From Ruminiclostridium herbifermentans (GTDB lineage Bacteria; Bacillota; Clostridia; Acetivibrionales; DSM-1351): DNA of 64,000 nucleotides. Positions within the stretch are counted from its first letter, which is position 1; every line of letters begins with the position of its first letter. Of the stretch, positions 19,157 through 29,533 are shown piece by piece. A program made the translations under genes and the position numbers. The stretch is from NCBI RefSeq assembly GCF_005473905.2, contig NZ_CP061336.1:2720501-2784500 (forward strand), in the 5' to 3' direction. Under the pieces are notes generated by a model. The model worked only from the letters and a program-made list of their open reading frames with translations, did not search any database and had not been told where the DNA came from.

Positions 19157-20731
19157 TTATTTTGTTTCACCTAGAGTAACTTTCAATTTTTTCCTGTTGC
19201 CATCTCTATAAATTTCTACTTCTACAACATCTCCAGGCTTAAATTTATTCTTTTCGTCTTCTAGTTCATCATAGGATTTAACTGGTACATTATTAAATTT
19301 CGTAATAATGTCTAGTGCTCTGATACCTGCTTTCTGGGCTGCTCCTAAAATTTCAACATCTGCTACAAAAACTCCCATAGGCAAATTATTTTCTCTAGCT
19401 ATTTCTTCTGTATAGCTATTATCAACGTATATTCCTAAATAAGGCTTAGATATATATGTGTTTTTAATTAATTCATCAGCAATTTTTTTTGCATCATTGA
19501 CTGGAATGGCAAATCCTAAGCCTTCAAAACCAGTAGCAACCATTTTGATAGTATTTACACCTATTAGCTGGCCTTTAATGTTGACTAACGCACCACCGCT
19601 ATTTCCAGGATTAATAGCTGCATCAGTTTGAATAAGCCTAATCTTTTTGCCTCCATCAAGCTGAACTGTTCTATTTAATCCACTAATAACACCAGTTGTT
19701 AATGAACCCATATATTCTAATCCACCTGGATTACCAAAAGCAATTGCTGGCTCTCCTACTTTTACAGTATCCGAATCGCCAAACTCAATAGCTGGCAACC
19801 CACCCTCATTAATCTTTAGAACAGCTAAATCAGTCTTGGAGTCATATCCCTTAATTTCTGCCTTATAGGGTTTATCTATTCTACTAGGAAGATATACTAA
19901 TATTTGTGAGCCAGCTCTTATATCTCTGGTTTTATTATTCAATGAACGTTCTATAACATGATGGTTTGTAAGAATATAGCCATCTGTGCTTATTATAATC
20001 CCTGAACCCTCTCCAAAATCAGCTTGTGAACCAAAGAACTCATTTGTATTTTGATAAGAGGCTCTAATGCCAACAACAGAAGGACCAACCTTCTCTGCAA
20101 CACTAGTAACAGCACTTTCACCTGTTTGCACTATTTCAACCTTTTTTATTTCACTTATGCCTGTCTGTGCTCCAATATTACTATTTTCCTGCGTACTAAT
20201 ACCCAATAGTTTTTTTATTTGAGGTTGTAATGCTGGTGCAACAACTATAAGCATAGCTGATACAATTGCTGCCCCAACTATAGCACTAACTAAAGAAACT
20301 AAGATATACTTCCATGCATCAGATTTTTTGTTATTTGTTTTTTTGAAATTCTCCTTATAATAGCTATTCATATTTAAGTTATAGCCATTATAACTAGTAT
20401 TCAAATTCTGATTCTGCAAAGTTTTTTGAGTATCCTCGTAATTTCTATTGTTATACGAAGCAGAAGAATTACCCTCATATTTCTGATTTTCGTTTGAAGT
20501 CTCAGCTATGTTGTTACTAGTATTACCATTGTTAACAGGGTTACTCTCATGAAAAGAATAACTATATGCTGAATTCGTGTTGTTTATCCCATTTTCACCA
20601 AGGTTCTCATTTGAAACTTTATTGTTATTGACCTCGTTATTATTAATATTTTGAATATTGTTATTATCCTCATTAGTATCAATATTTTGGTTATCGTTAT
20701 CATTTATTTTTTCAGTACTTTCGTCGGTCAT
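19157..20731 (-). CDS. HtrA/DegP-type serine protease with PDZ domain
   Basis: Membrane-anchored quality-control protease acting outside the cell. Residues 1-135 are an unusual Asn/Glu/Tyr-rich low-complexity cytoplasmic tail; a transmembrane helix follows (about 139-168), then the trypsin-like domain with His in LTNHHV, Asp in SKTDLAVLK and Ser in NPGNSGGAL, and one C-terminal PDZ domain. Starts after AAGGAGG. It lies just downstream of a histidine kinase/regulator pair on the same strand, as in the YycF/CssRS-like arrangements where envelope stress controls htrA. Confidence 0.92.
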   Translation of the reverse strand: MTDESTEKINDNDNQNIDTNEDNNNIQNINNNEVNNNKVSNENLGENGINNTNSAYSYSFHESNPVNNGNTSNNIAETSNENQKYEGNSSASYNNRNYEDTQKTLQNQNLNTSYNGYNLNMNSYYKENFKKTNNKKSDAWKYILVSLVSAIVGAAIVSAMLIVVAPALQPQIKKLLGISTQENSNIGAQTGISEIKKVEIVQTGESAVTSVAEKVGPSVVGIRASYQNTNEFFGSQADFGEGSGIIISTDGYILTNHHVIERSLNNKTRDIRAGSQILVYLPSRIDKPYKAEIKGYDSKTDLAVLKINEGGLPAIEFGDSDTVKVGEPAIAFGNPGGLEYMGSLTTGVISGLNRTVQLDGGKKIRLIQTDAAINPGNSGGALVNIKGQLIGVNTIKMVATGFEGLGFAIPVNDAKKIADELIKNTYISKPYLGIYVDNSYTEEIARENNLPMGVFVADVEILGAAQKAGIRALDIITKFNNVPVKSYDELEDEKNKFKPGDVVEVEIYRDGNRKKLKVTLGETK

Positions 20732-20800
20732 TAAGCTTTCCCTCCTTACAGATTTAGATAAATTGTAATAAAACTTCTTTAAAAATTTATGAACAAAATG

Positions 20801-22315
20801 TTAATCTTCTAGATTGTTTTTGAAATAATCAAGAGTAAACGTAAATTTAGTACCTACACCAATTGTACTTTCAACCCAAATCTCTTGATTGTGTTCATTA
20901 ATAATATTTTTAGCAATAGCCAGTCCTAAACCAGTTCCCGTTTTATCCTTCCCTCGGGACTTATCCGATTTATAAAATCTATCCCAAACTCGTTTAATAT
21001 CATCTTCATTTATTCCTATTCCAGTATCTGATACTGAAACTAATACCTTTTCTTTATTCTTTACAGTTTCTAAAATAATTCTCCCATTTTCATTAGAAAA
21101 TTTTACTGCGTTATGCAAGAGATTTATTATAACTCTTTCAATAGAGTCTTTATCAGCAGAAACCATTAAATTTTCAACCGCAAAATTGGCTTCAACTTCT
21201 ATATTTTTAGATGTTATCAAAGTTTCAAGCTTAATTACACATATACGTATCAGTTCATTTATATCAAATTGCTTAATATTTAAAGTAACCTCTCCAGCCT
21301 CCATTTTGGCAAGATCCAAAAGGTCATTTACAAGTCTGCTGAGTCTGATGGTCTCATCCTTTACTATTAGCAAATAATTAAGTTGTTTTTCGGGCGGTAT
21401 AGTACCATCAATTATGCCTTCAACAAATCCTCTGATAGAAGTCATTGGGGTTCTAAGTTCATGAGAAACATTTGCAATAAATCCTCTTCTCATTTCTTCT
21501 AGTTCTTGCAAATCATCTAACATATGATTAAAACTATCTGCCAGCTGACCTATTTCATCCTTTGAACTAACAACAAGTCTGTTATTGAATTCTCCGCCTG
21601 CAATTTTCTTTGCAACTTGATTAATTTGTTTTAATGGTCTTGTAAATTTAACCGAGAAAAGATACACTAGAAAAATTGCTATCAATATTGATAATCCACC
21701 AGATATCATGAACAATCTCAATACTGAAAACTGAAGCCTCTGAACCTCAGGTACAGGTGTGTGTAAGTAAACAGCAGCTATTGTTATTTGCTTTCCGTTA
21801 CTAGGTATTACTTGAATAGGCATTTGCACTGTTAACCACGAACTTCCATCATTTTTGAAAGCTTCATCAGAGAAAAAGCCGAAGAAATTACCTGTCTTTA
21901 CAAGTGTTTCATTTCCAACCTCCATAACATCTGAATATTGCCTTGGATCAGGTAATTTAGCCAGTCTGTTTTCATCCCTGTATTTTTCAATAAAACTCTC
22001 AGGCATGCTTGGTTCACTATATACAATGTGCCCTGAATTGTTTACAATCCATATCATAGAATTGCTTAATACACTTGATTGGTTCAAGAAACTCTGAAAC
22101 CATTTAAGAGATGTATTATCCATATTACCATATAAAATAATAAAAGCGTTCTTTATAACTTCAGCGTTCCTTTTAAGAGTATCTTCTTTTTGCTTTGTAC
22201 TATAATCATTTAAAAAATAGAACAAAAAGCCACCTGTTACCAGATAGTTGAGTACTAATAATCCGATAAATACGCTAACAAGCTTTTTAAATATTGTATT
22301 AAATTTAAACGTCAT
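20801..22315 (-). CDS. sensor histidine kinase (HAMP, HisKA, HATPase)
   Basis: Two membrane helices (about 15-37 and 190-215) flank an extracellular sensor domain, followed by HAMP, the phosphoacceptor box SHELRTPMTSIRGF, the N box in IINLLHNAVKFS, G1 DTGIGI and G2 GTGLGLAIAK. The architecture is that of the PhoR/ResE/WalK class. The start is not certain: the ATG has a weak GGA site, and a TTG 27 bases upstream lies almost on a GGAG. It pairs with the regulator encoded just upstream. Confidence 0.9.
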   Translation of the reverse strand: MTFKFNTIFKKLVSVFIGLLVLNYLVTGGFLFYFLNDYSTKQKEDTLKRNAEVIKNAFIILYGNMDNTSLKWFQSFLNQSSVLSNSMIWIVNNSGHIVYSEPSMPESFIEKYRDENRLAKLPDPRQYSDVMEVGNETLVKTGNFFGFFSDEAFKNDGSSWLTVQMPIQVIPSNGKQITIAAVYLHTPVPEVQRLQFSVLRLFMISGGLSILIAIFLVYLFSVKFTRPLKQINQVAKKIAGGEFNNRLVVSSKDEIGQLADSFNHMLDDLQELEEMRRGFIANVSHELRTPMTSIRGFVEGIIDGTIPPEKQLNYLLIVKDETIRLSRLVNDLLDLAKMEAGEVTLNIKQFDINELIRICVIKLETLITSKNIEVEANFAVENLMVSADKDSIERVIINLLHNAVKFSNENGRIILETVKNKEKVLVSVSDTGIGINEDDIKRVWDRFYKSDKSRGKDKTGTGLGLAIAKNIINEHNQEIWVESTIGVGTKFTFTLDYFKNNLED

Positions 22316-22413
22316 TTTAAATCCAGTTTTATATTGGCGCAAACTCCAATAAAATTATGGACTTGTTTCCCCCTTTTTTGTTAAAAGTTGTATATATGTT
22401 TGTGTGTAGTATT

Positions 22414-23103
22414 CTAACTTTTCACTTCAAACTTGTAGCCTACACCCCATACGGTTTTTAGCTGCCAAGACTGACCCTCAATATCAATTTTTTCCCTTAC
22501 TCTCTTTACATGAACATCCACTGTTCGTGAATCACCATAAAAATCAAAGCCCCATACATGCTCTAAAAGCTGTTCTCTTGTAAATACCTTATTGGGATTG
22601 GAAGCCAAAAAGAATAGCAGTTCAAGTTCTTTTGGAGGCATTTCAATAAGATTTCCTTTGAGCCTTATAGTATAGTTGCTCTTATTTATTATCAAATTGG
22701 TATATGCTACCTCCTGAGTATCTACTTCTTTGTGTTCATATCTTCTCAAAACTGCTTTTATCCTTGCTACAAGTTCTTTTGGCTCAAAGGGCTTGACCAT
22801 ATAATCATCAGCACCCAATTCCAAGCCAAGAACCTTATCAAAGGTTTCACCTTTTGCAGTTAACATTATAATAGGTATGGAACTGACCTTTCTAATTTCT
22901 CTGCAAACCTGCCATCCATCAATACCCGGAAGCATTATATCCAGCACAACTAAACTAGGAGTCTGTACTTTGAAAATATCTACTGCGTTTATTCCATTGT
23001 ATGCAAAAACTACATCATAGCCTTCTTTTTGAAGATATAATCCTATTAGTTCACAAATATTTCTGTCATCATCTACAATCAATATTTTACTTTTGCTATT
23101 CAT
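22414..23103 (-). CDS. OmpR/PhoP-family response regulator
   Basis: Receiver domain with acidic pocket VDDDR, phosphoacceptor aspartate in VLDIMLPGIDG and lysine in YMVKPFEP, then a winged-helix DNA-binding domain ending RTVDVHVKRVREKI and TVWGVGYKFE. It is the first gene of a two-component pair with the kinase 98 bp downstream. The ATG start has only a weak, distant GGGG; a TTG 21 bases upstream has no better site. Confidence 0.93.
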   Translation of the reverse strand: MNSKSKILIVDDDRNICELIGLYLQKEGYDVVFAYNGINAVDIFKVQTPSLVVLDIMLPGIDGWQVCREIRKVSSIPIIMLTAKGETFDKVLGLELGADDYMVKPFEPKELVARIKAVLRRYEHKEVDTQEVAYTNLIINKSNYTIRLKGNLIEMPPKELELLFFLASNPNKVFTREQLLEHVWGFDFYGDSRTVDVHVKRVREKIDIEGQSWQLKTVWGVGYKFEVKS

Positions 23104-23587
23104 ACTTATGTCTACGCGCCCCAATTGCTAACGGATTATAGAACAGGCACGTAACCCGTCCCCCCTTTTTATCTATTTTATAACTATATTATCAGCAAAA
23201 TTTTATTTTTTTATTGAAACTGCTTAGCAATATTAATAACTCAGCTTTTTTGCGTCTATAGGTGATTAACCGTATCAATTTCATCCAATTACTCTAAGTG
23301 ATAAACACCTGCACAACGATTTCCAAATATCTGAGTTATTAAGTTATCTTTAATTACCATAATATTATCATTATTTTAAAATTAATAATATTTTTAAATA
23401 GAGATAGACATTTATTTTAATTATATCAATAGTAATTTAAAATGTAATATAAATATTAAAATATTAACAAAATGTTTATTATACCGTCTAGGTTAAAAAA
23501 TAAATTTTAGTTTATCAAAAGTTACTTTTTAATTAATTTATACCCCAATTATTTACATAGAACCTAAAACAAAATTAAATATTTTAA
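23104..23587. other. intergenic between spo0A and the two-component pair
   Basis: About 480 bp, very AT-rich. It holds the promoter of the response regulator gene. No gene or recognised RNA. Confidence 0.4.
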
Positions 23588-23641
23588 TCAAAAAAACTCC
23601 TCCGCTTTATTGTGGTTTTTAATTCAATAAAGCAGAAGAGT
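23588..23641 (-). terminator. terminator of spo0A
   Basis: A 17-bp stem (arms 23596-23612 and 23625-23641; two G-U pairs when read as minus-strand RNA) is followed by a T-rich tail on the minus strand. Confidence 0.85.
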
Positions 23642-23693
23642 CTAATTGATAAATAAATGCAGTGTTGTTAGACACAATTTGTTTCAATTTAAA

Positions 23694-24536
23694 TTAGCTA
23701 ACCTTCATTTCTAATCTTAATTTATCAGCAATCATAGCTATAAACTCAGAATTGGTTGGCTTGCCTTTTCCAATGTTTACTGTGTAGCCAAACAGAGCGT
23801 CGATAGCTTCTACTTGACCTCTGCTCCAAGCCACCTCAATAGCATGACGAATAGCTCTTTCTACTCTGCTTGGAGTAGTATTGTATTCTTTGGCAATACT
23901 AGGATATAACAATTTGGTAATAGAATTGATTACATCCAAATCTTTAACTACCATCATAATAGCATCTCTTAAATACTGATAACCTTTAATATGTGCAGGA
24001 ACACCTATTTCATGCATAATATTAGTTACCTCTACTTCCAAGCTTCTTGAAGTATTATTGATATGAGCTGGTCTCTTCTCAGATGTAGTAAAGTACTCAT
24101 TCTTGTGAGAAGAGATAGATGATGAAATAGAATTCTGCGGTGCAGTTAAGTAAGTATTAGTTTTCAACTGTCTGATTCTGTTAACTAGAACATCCATGTC
24201 AAAAGGCTTAACAATGTAATATTCTGCCCCTAATGCAAGTGCTCGTTGTGTAATTTTGTCTTGGCCAACTGCTGATAGAACAATAAATAATGGTTTTTTC
24301 TCCATAGTGGACTCAGCAATCTTCTCTAAAACCCCAAGACCATCTAAATGAGGCATTATAATGTCTAGTATTGCGATATCCGGAGTATTCTGAAATATTA
24401 AGTCAACAGCCTCCAAACCATCTCTTGCAAGACCTACAACATCAATATCATTTTGATTTGATAAATACTCACACAGGATATCTCCGAATTCACGATTGTC
24501 GTCCGCAATAAGTACTTGAATTTTATTATTACTCAA
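23694..24536 (-). CDS. spo0A: sporulation master regulator Spo0A
   Basis: Phosphorelay end-point that switches the cell to sporulation. The receiver domain carries DD at 12-13, the phosphorylated aspartate near 58 ([14 protein letters not shown]) and lysine in YIVKPFD. The C-terminal DNA-binding domain shows the Spo0A-specific [20 protein letters not shown] recognition helix. Start is TTG, with AGGGGG eight bases upstream. It follows spoIVB, the conserved order in endospore formers. Confidence 0.98.
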   Translation of the reverse strand: MSNNKIQVLIADDNREFGDILCEYLSNQNDIDVVGLARDGLEAVDLIFQNTPDIAILDIIMPHLDGLGVLEKIAESTMEKKPLFIVLSAVGQDKITQRALALGAEYYIVKPFDMDVLVNRIRQLKTNTYLTAPQNSISSSISSHKNEYFTTSEKRPAHINNTSRSLEVEVTNIMHEIGVPAHIKGYQYLRDAIMMVVKDLDVINSITKLLYPSIAKEYNTTPSRVERAIRHAIEVAWSRGQVEAIDALFGYTVNIGKGKPTNSEFIAMIADKLRLEMKVS

Positions 24537-24706
24537 AGCAATAACCCCCTACGTTTTTTATTTTACCAAAATATGTCATGTATCTATTATATTTTGAACT
24601 CGACATAATTACAAGTTTTTTCATTAATTGCCAAAGAAAAATATTTTTACAAAAACAAAATAACTTGTGTATGCCTCTATTTTACCATATTTCTCTAATA
24701 TTATAA

Positions 24707-24751
24707 AGAAAAAACATTATATTATTGCCCAAAGAGTAATAATATAATGTT
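24707..24751 (-). terminator. terminator of spoIVB
   Basis: A perfect 14-bp stem (arms 24713-24726 and 24738-24751) is followed by TTTTTTCTTT on the minus strand, separating spoIVB from spo0A. Confidence 0.85.
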
Positions 24752-24765
24752 ATTTTATTAAAATT

Positions 24766-26094
24766 TCAACCAACTTTCAACTCTTGCAAATGATTATTAG
24801 AATTTCCGTCAATATTTTTTAGCATCCATTCAATAAAAATTCCATAGCCTCTAGTTGGATCATTAACCAAAACATGTGTTACCGCTCCAATTAGTTTACC
24901 GTTTTGAATTATTGGACTGCCCGACATCCCCTGTACAATGCCGCCTGTTGTGTCTAATAATCTTTTATCAGTAACCCTAATTACCATTCCTTTAGGTCCG
25001 CTGAAGGATTGTCGTGCAACCTTTTCAATATATACATCAAACTCTTCTATAGTATTGCCTTCTATATTTGATAAAATAGTTGCCTTTCCAACCTTTACTT
25101 GACCTCTAATCCCTATAGGATAAGCCTTATTTTTAAACATTTTCAAATCATTGTTAAATAATTTGCCGTAAATTCCGCATTCATCATTTTTAAATATATT
25201 ACCCATTGGCAATTTATTCTCCATAAATATACCTTTTAATTCGCCAGGAGTGCCTTGAACTCCTCTTTTTATAGCAACTATATTTGATTCAAGAACTTCT
25301 CCGCTTCTTACAGGCATTAATAGCCCTGTATCAATATCTGTTATACCATGTCCTAATGCTCCAAAGGTGCGCGATTCAGGGTCATAGAATGTCATTGTAC
25401 CTATTCCTGCTGTACTATCTCTTACCCATAACCCAATATGGTATTTTTTATCGTTTATACCTATAGTTGGGGTTAATATTGTACGCATAATGTTATTTCC
25501 TCTTTTATACGCCACCTCAAGTTTTTTTCCATTACTACTGTCAATTTGTTCAATTAGTTCATTTATGCCTGATATTTTCTTCCCATTAATTTCATAAATA
25601 ATATCCCCCACCCTAATTCCTGCTTCTTTCGCCGGAGCATTTCTTTCACCTGAGCCTTTATCCACATCACTTATTCCTATAACCAATATGCCTTCCATTT
25701 TTATTTTAACCCCTACAGTGTTTCCGCAAGCTACAAGCTTTTTACTTGGAATAATATCCACTTGCATTGTTTTAAGAGGAATTAGACCAAATGCTTTAAA
25801 ATCTAAATTTACAGTTCCTTTTTTTTCTGTTTTAAATGCTAATGGCGACAGCAATTCTAAATAATTACCATTTGCTTCTATATCTTTATTATTTAGTTTT
25901 AAAGCTTCGCTGTTATCGGCTTTTATATTTACAAAATAAAAGCTTTGAAAATTATAAACATATTCCTCTCCTTCCAAAAGTGTAATCTTTTTGGGTATTA
26001 CAGAAAATGCCTGCACATAACTAAATGTAATTACACAAATACATACAAATAGTAATACAAACAGCTTTTTTTTATTGGTTTTATAATAGTGCAT
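24766..26094 (-). CDS. spoIVB: SpoIVB peptidase (S55)
   Basis: Forespore-made serine protease that signals across the intermembrane space to activate pro-sigma-K processing. It has an N-terminal signal anchor (about 11-30), a PDZ domain (about 130-205) and the catalytic domain with His in GALGHGITD and Ser in GMSGSPIIQNG. The 442-residue length matches the family. Starts after GGGAGC. Expression is expected from sigma-G in the forespore, though no promoter was assigned. Confidence 0.96.
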   Translation of the reverse strand: MHYYKTNKKKLFVLLFVCICVITFSYVQAFSVIPKKITLLEGEEYVYNFQSFYFVNIKADNSEALKLNNKDIEANGNYLELLSPLAFKTEKKGTVNLDFKAFGLIPLKTMQVDIIPSKKLVACGNTVGVKIKMEGILVIGISDVDKGSGERNAPAKEAGIRVGDIIYEINGKKISGINELIEQIDSSNGKKLEVAYKRGNNIMRTILTPTIGINDKKYHIGLWVRDSTAGIGTMTFYDPESRTFGALGHGITDIDTGLLMPVRSGEVLESNIVAIKRGVQGTPGELKGIFMENKLPMGNIFKNDECGIYGKLFNNDLKMFKNKAYPIGIRGQVKVGKATILSNIEGNTIEEFDVYIEKVARQSFSGPKGMVIRVTDKRLLDTTGGIVQGMSGSPIIQNGKLIGAVTHVLVNDPTRGYGIFIEWMLKNIDGNSNNHLQELKVG

Positions 26095-26406
26095 GTTTTC
26101 ACGCTCCCCATGAGAAACAACAATATAATAAATGAAATATTATTATATTGCTGTTTCTAAATAAAAAATAATTTAACATGCTGCTTGCCTTTACATATTG
26201 CAATAAACTTCTTAAAAATAAGATTGTTAAAATAAACTTATTAAAACAAGCTTTTTAAAAAAACAAACTTCTTATAAAACACCATTACAACTAAATAACA
26301 AGTCACGCTTTTTTTATTTTTTTAAGCGTGACCGAATTATCTAATCATAAGTTAACCTTTATGGATTTTTATTATTCAAGTAAATTAAAACATGAAAGTA
26401 ATTATT
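26095..26406. other. intergenic recN-spoIVB with two inverted repeats
   Basis: Contains a 9-bp-stem hairpin GTCACGCTT/AAGCGTGAC with an A/T-rich loop (26302-26332), probably the recN terminator although the T-tract is poor. It also contains an AACAATATAATA/TATTATATTGCTGTT inverted repeat (26122-26157) just upstream of spoIVB. Between them are short AAACTTCTTA/AAACTTATTA direct repeats. Confidence 0.45.
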
Positions 26407-28110
26407 TTATTTTTTTGATTTGAAAATTTTAGCTGCTTTTATAAGTTCCTCAGCATGCTTAATTGCAAGATTTGTAATGTCAGAACCGCCAATTATTCTG
26501 GCAATTTCTTCAATTCTTCCTTTTGAATCGAGACTTTTTACTGTTGTGAAGGTATTTTCACCATTTGAATTTTTTTCAATTAATAAATGATTATCTGCCA
26601 TACAAGCTAACTGTGATAAGTGGGTAACACATAACACCTGATGATTTTTTGAAATATATGACAGCCTTTCGCCTACTTTCTGAGCAGCTTTTCCACTTAT
26701 ACCTGTATCAATTTCATCAAATATCAAAGTTGGTATTGAGTCAACATTGGCAAGAATAGTCTTTATAGCAAGCATTATTCTTGACATTTCTCCTCCAGAT
26801 GCAATTTTACTCAATGGCTTTAAAGGCTCACCTATATTGCTGGAAATAAGGAATTCAGCGCAGTCTAGTCCATTCTTAGTAAAATTTGTATCATTCTCCT
26901 TATATAATAAATTTACTTTAAATTCGGAATTTTTCATCTCCAAATTTTCTAACTCTGCTGTAATATTTTTTTCAAGAGTATGTGCAGCCTTTTCCCTCTC
27001 TATATGCAGCTGTTTACTACTAGAAAGCAACTTTTGGGTAAGTTCATCTAATTGCTTATTTAATTCTTCTATTAAGCTCTCACTTTGCAGAAGTTCTTGA
27101 TATTCACTTTTAGATTTTTCATAAAATTCTAAAATTTCTTCAATTGTATATCCATACTTTCTCTTAAGCCTAGCAATTATATCAAGTCTTTCATCAATAC
27201 GGGATAACTCTTCAGGATCAAATTCTGCTCCATCCCTTTTTTCCATAATATCTCCGCAAATATCCTCCAATTGATAAATAACAGATTCTAATTTTTCTGA
27301 TATAGGAATTATTCCCTCATCATATTTGCATATGCTTGAAAGTTCTTGAAGAATTTTGTTTAAAATATACATAGCAGATTTGCCATTATTATCTTCGTTT
27401 AACAGTTCATAAGACATAATAATAGAACTCATTATTTTTTCAGAATTAACTAAAACCTGTCTCTTTTTGTTTAAAATCTCATCTTCACCTTTTTTGAGTT
27501 TGGCATTTTTAATCTCGTCAATTTGAAATTTCAGCATGTCCATTCTGCGAGCAATTTCACCTTTGTCACCAACAAGTCCCTGAATTCTTGACTTTACTGA
27601 TTTATACTCTTCAAAAAGTTCAGAATATTCAGCTTTGTACTTTTCAAGAGCAGCACCGCCAAAGGCATCTAAAAGTTCTATATGAGTCTCAGTTTTTAGA
27701 AGGGATTGGTTGTCGTGTTGTCCATGTATATCTATTAGCAGTTCTCCTACCTGCTTAAGAGTAGATACATTAACAAGCCTGCCATTAATTCTGCAAGTAT
27801 TTTTACCTGATAAAGAAATTTCTCTGGAAATAATAATATTCCCATCTTCAGCTTCAATTCCAAGCTGTTCTAAAATATCACTTACATATGTATTTTTATT
27901 GTAATCAAATATAGCTTCAATAATTGCCTTGTCTTTTCCATTTCTAATTATATCTTTATTAACTCTTTCACCTAGAATAGCATTTATAGAGTCAATTATA
28001 ATTGATTTTCCCGCACCAGTCTCACCTGTAAGTACATTAAGTCCAGGTGTTATCTCAAGGCTGAGTTTATCAATAAGAGCTATATTTTGAATATCAAGCT
28101 GCAAAAGCAT
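26407..28110 (-). CDS. recN: DNA repair protein RecN
   Basis: SMC-like ATPase that gathers double-strand breaks for recombination. Walker A is GETGAGKSIIIDS at residues 30-42, Walker B is TLIFDEIDTGISG near residue 470, and a long coiled coil (150-400) lies between. The 567 residues match the family. Start ATG six bases after AGGTGA. It follows argR in the conserved tlyA-nadK-argR-recN order, but here the spacer before it holds a tandem repeat array. Confidence 0.96.
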   Translation of the reverse strand: MLLQLDIQNIALIDKLSLEITPGLNVLTGETGAGKSIIIDSINAILGERVNKDIIRNGKDKAIIEAIFDYNKNTYVSDILEQLGIEAEDGNIIISREISLSGKNTCRINGRLVNVSTLKQVGELLIDIHGQHDNQSLLKTETHIELLDAFGGAALEKYKAEYSELFEEYKSVKSRIQGLVGDKGEIARRMDMLKFQIDEIKNAKLKKGEDEILNKKRQVLVNSEKIMSSIIMSYELLNEDNNGKSAMYILNKILQELSSICKYDEGIIPISEKLESVIYQLEDICGDIMEKRDGAEFDPEELSRIDERLDIIARLKRKYGYTIEEILEFYEKSKSEYQELLQSESLIEELNKQLDELTQKLLSSSKQLHIEREKAAHTLEKNITAELENLEMKNSEFKVNLLYKENDTNFTKNGLDCAEFLISSNIGEPLKPLSKIASGGEMSRIMLAIKTILANVDSIPTLIFDEIDTGISGKAAQKVGERLSYISKNHQVLCVTHLSQLACMADNHLLIEKNSNGENTFTTVKSLDSKGRIEEIARIIGGSDITNLAIKHAEELIKAAKIFKSKK

Positions 28111-28420
28111 TCATATTCACCTACCTTAAATTTTATAAAACAATGGTAAAATAAGACAGCTGCAATTCTATAAGCAGCCTAAATAAAAGTCTATAATTGT
28201 ATGACTTAAATATTTATGACTTTCAATCTATAACTTCCAAATCTAAATCTTCTACGGAATTTAAGACTTCCATAAAATATAAACTTTCATATAAGTTAAC
28301 CTTTTTCATAGAAGTTAATCCTTTTGATAGAAGTTAACCTTTTATAAAATATAAACTTCAAAAGAAAATAAAGCAAGTTATACCTAATCTCTTAGTTATT
28401 TATTTAATAAATTATAAAAC
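28111..28420. other. intergenic with short GAAGTTAACCTTTT-type repeats
   Basis: Between recN and the 65-bp array lies AT-rich DNA with short imperfect direct repeats (ATAAACTTTCATATAAGTTAACC, split here as ATAAACTT and AAGTTAACCTTTT, about 28230-28360). No gene is seen. Confidence 0.4.
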
Positions 28421-29010
28421 ACAAGTCTTACTACTTCTTAATACATGCACCCTTGAATGAATTAAACATCTAATAAATATCAAATACAAGTCTTACTGCT
28501 TCTTGATACATACACCCTTGAATGTATTATGCATCTAATAAATATCAAACACAAGTCTTACTGCTTCTTGATACATGCACTCTTGAATCTGCAATGCATC
28601 TAATAAATTTCAAACACAAGTCTTACTATTTCTTGATACATGCACCCTTGAATGTATTATGCATCTAATAAATATCAAACGCAAGTCTTACTGCTTCTTG
28701 ATACATGCACTCTTGAATCTGCAATGCATCTAATAAATTTCAAACACAAGTCTTACTATTTCTCGATACATGCACTCTTGAATCTGTTATGCATATAATA
28801 AATATCAAACACTAGCTAGAACCAGGTCCTTAAAGCAAGCAGACCTGGAGGGTTAAACATCTAATAAATATCAAACACAAGTCTTACTGCTTCTTGATAC
28901 ATGCACCCTTGAATGTATTATGCATCTAATAAATATAAACACAAGTCTTACTATTTCTTGATAAATTAACCCTTGAATGTGTTAAACATTTAATAAATAT
29001 AAAACACAAA
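28421..29010. repeat. tandem array of a 65-bp unit (about nine copies)
   Basis: Units begin ACAAGTCTTACT at 28421, 28486, 28551, 28616, 28681, 28746, (28811), 28877 and 28941, with a partial unit at 29006; spacing is 65, once 66 and once 64. Each unit continues with TTCTTGATACATGCAC and ends CATCTAATAAATATCAAAC. Two alternating types (TGTATTATGCATC versus CTGCAATGCATC) show a 130-bp higher-order period. The unit at 28811 has a replaced core holding the inverted repeat CCAGGTC/GACCTGG. There is no spacer between units, so this is not CRISPR. Confidence 0.9.
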
Positions 29011-29073
29011 TTAAACCTAGTAAAAAAATATCAAAAATAATAAATCTCAAAAATTCAAAATTAAAATTTTATA

Positions 29074-29529
29074 TTAAGACTGTTTTATCATTTTGTTAAA
29101 TTTATTCACTATTTCCTCTGCTATTTTTTCAGCTCTGCAAACAATTAATAATGTATCATCGCCTGCAATACTACCTAATATTTCCTCCCATTTTAGGGCA
29201 TCAATTGCAGAAGCTGCTGCCTGCGCCATTCCAGAAAGAGTTTTTACAACTACTATATTATTTGCATAATCACTTGATACATACGATTCAGTTAGAATAG
29301 TTGTTAATCTGCTTGATATATGATTTTCTGTTTGGGTTAATGTAGCATATTTATATCTGCCATCAGATGACATAACCTTAATCAATCTAAGATCCTTTAT
29401 ATCTCTAGAAACAGTAGCTTGAGTCACTTCCATACCTTGCTCTTTTAACTTCTCAGCAAGTTCTTCTTGAGTTTCTATTACGTTATTATCTATTATTTCT
29501 AAAATTTTTGCATGACGGTTATACTTCAT
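29074..29529 (-). CDS. argR: arginine repressor ArgR/AhrC
   Basis: Hexameric arginine-sensing regulator, 151 residues. The N-terminal winged helix has the EELAEKLKEQGMEVTQATVSRD recognition segment (residues 18-39 approx.) and the C-terminal domain carries GSIAGDDTLLIVCR, the arginine-binding and trimer motif. It lies 4 bp after nadK, so they are co-transcribed. Confidence 0.95.
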   Translation of the reverse strand: MKYNRHAKILEIIDNNVIETQEELAEKLKEQGMEVTQATVSRDIKDLRLIKVMSSDGRYKYATLTQTENHISSRLTTILTESYVSSDYANNIVVVKTLSGMAQAAASAIDALKWEEILGSIAGDDTLLIVCRAEKIAEEIVNKFNKMIKQS

Positions 29530-29533
29530 ATTA

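Noticed and set aside
28421-29010. 65-bp tandem repeats considered as a CRISPR array
   Set aside because: Units are contiguous and similar along their whole length, with no unique spacers.
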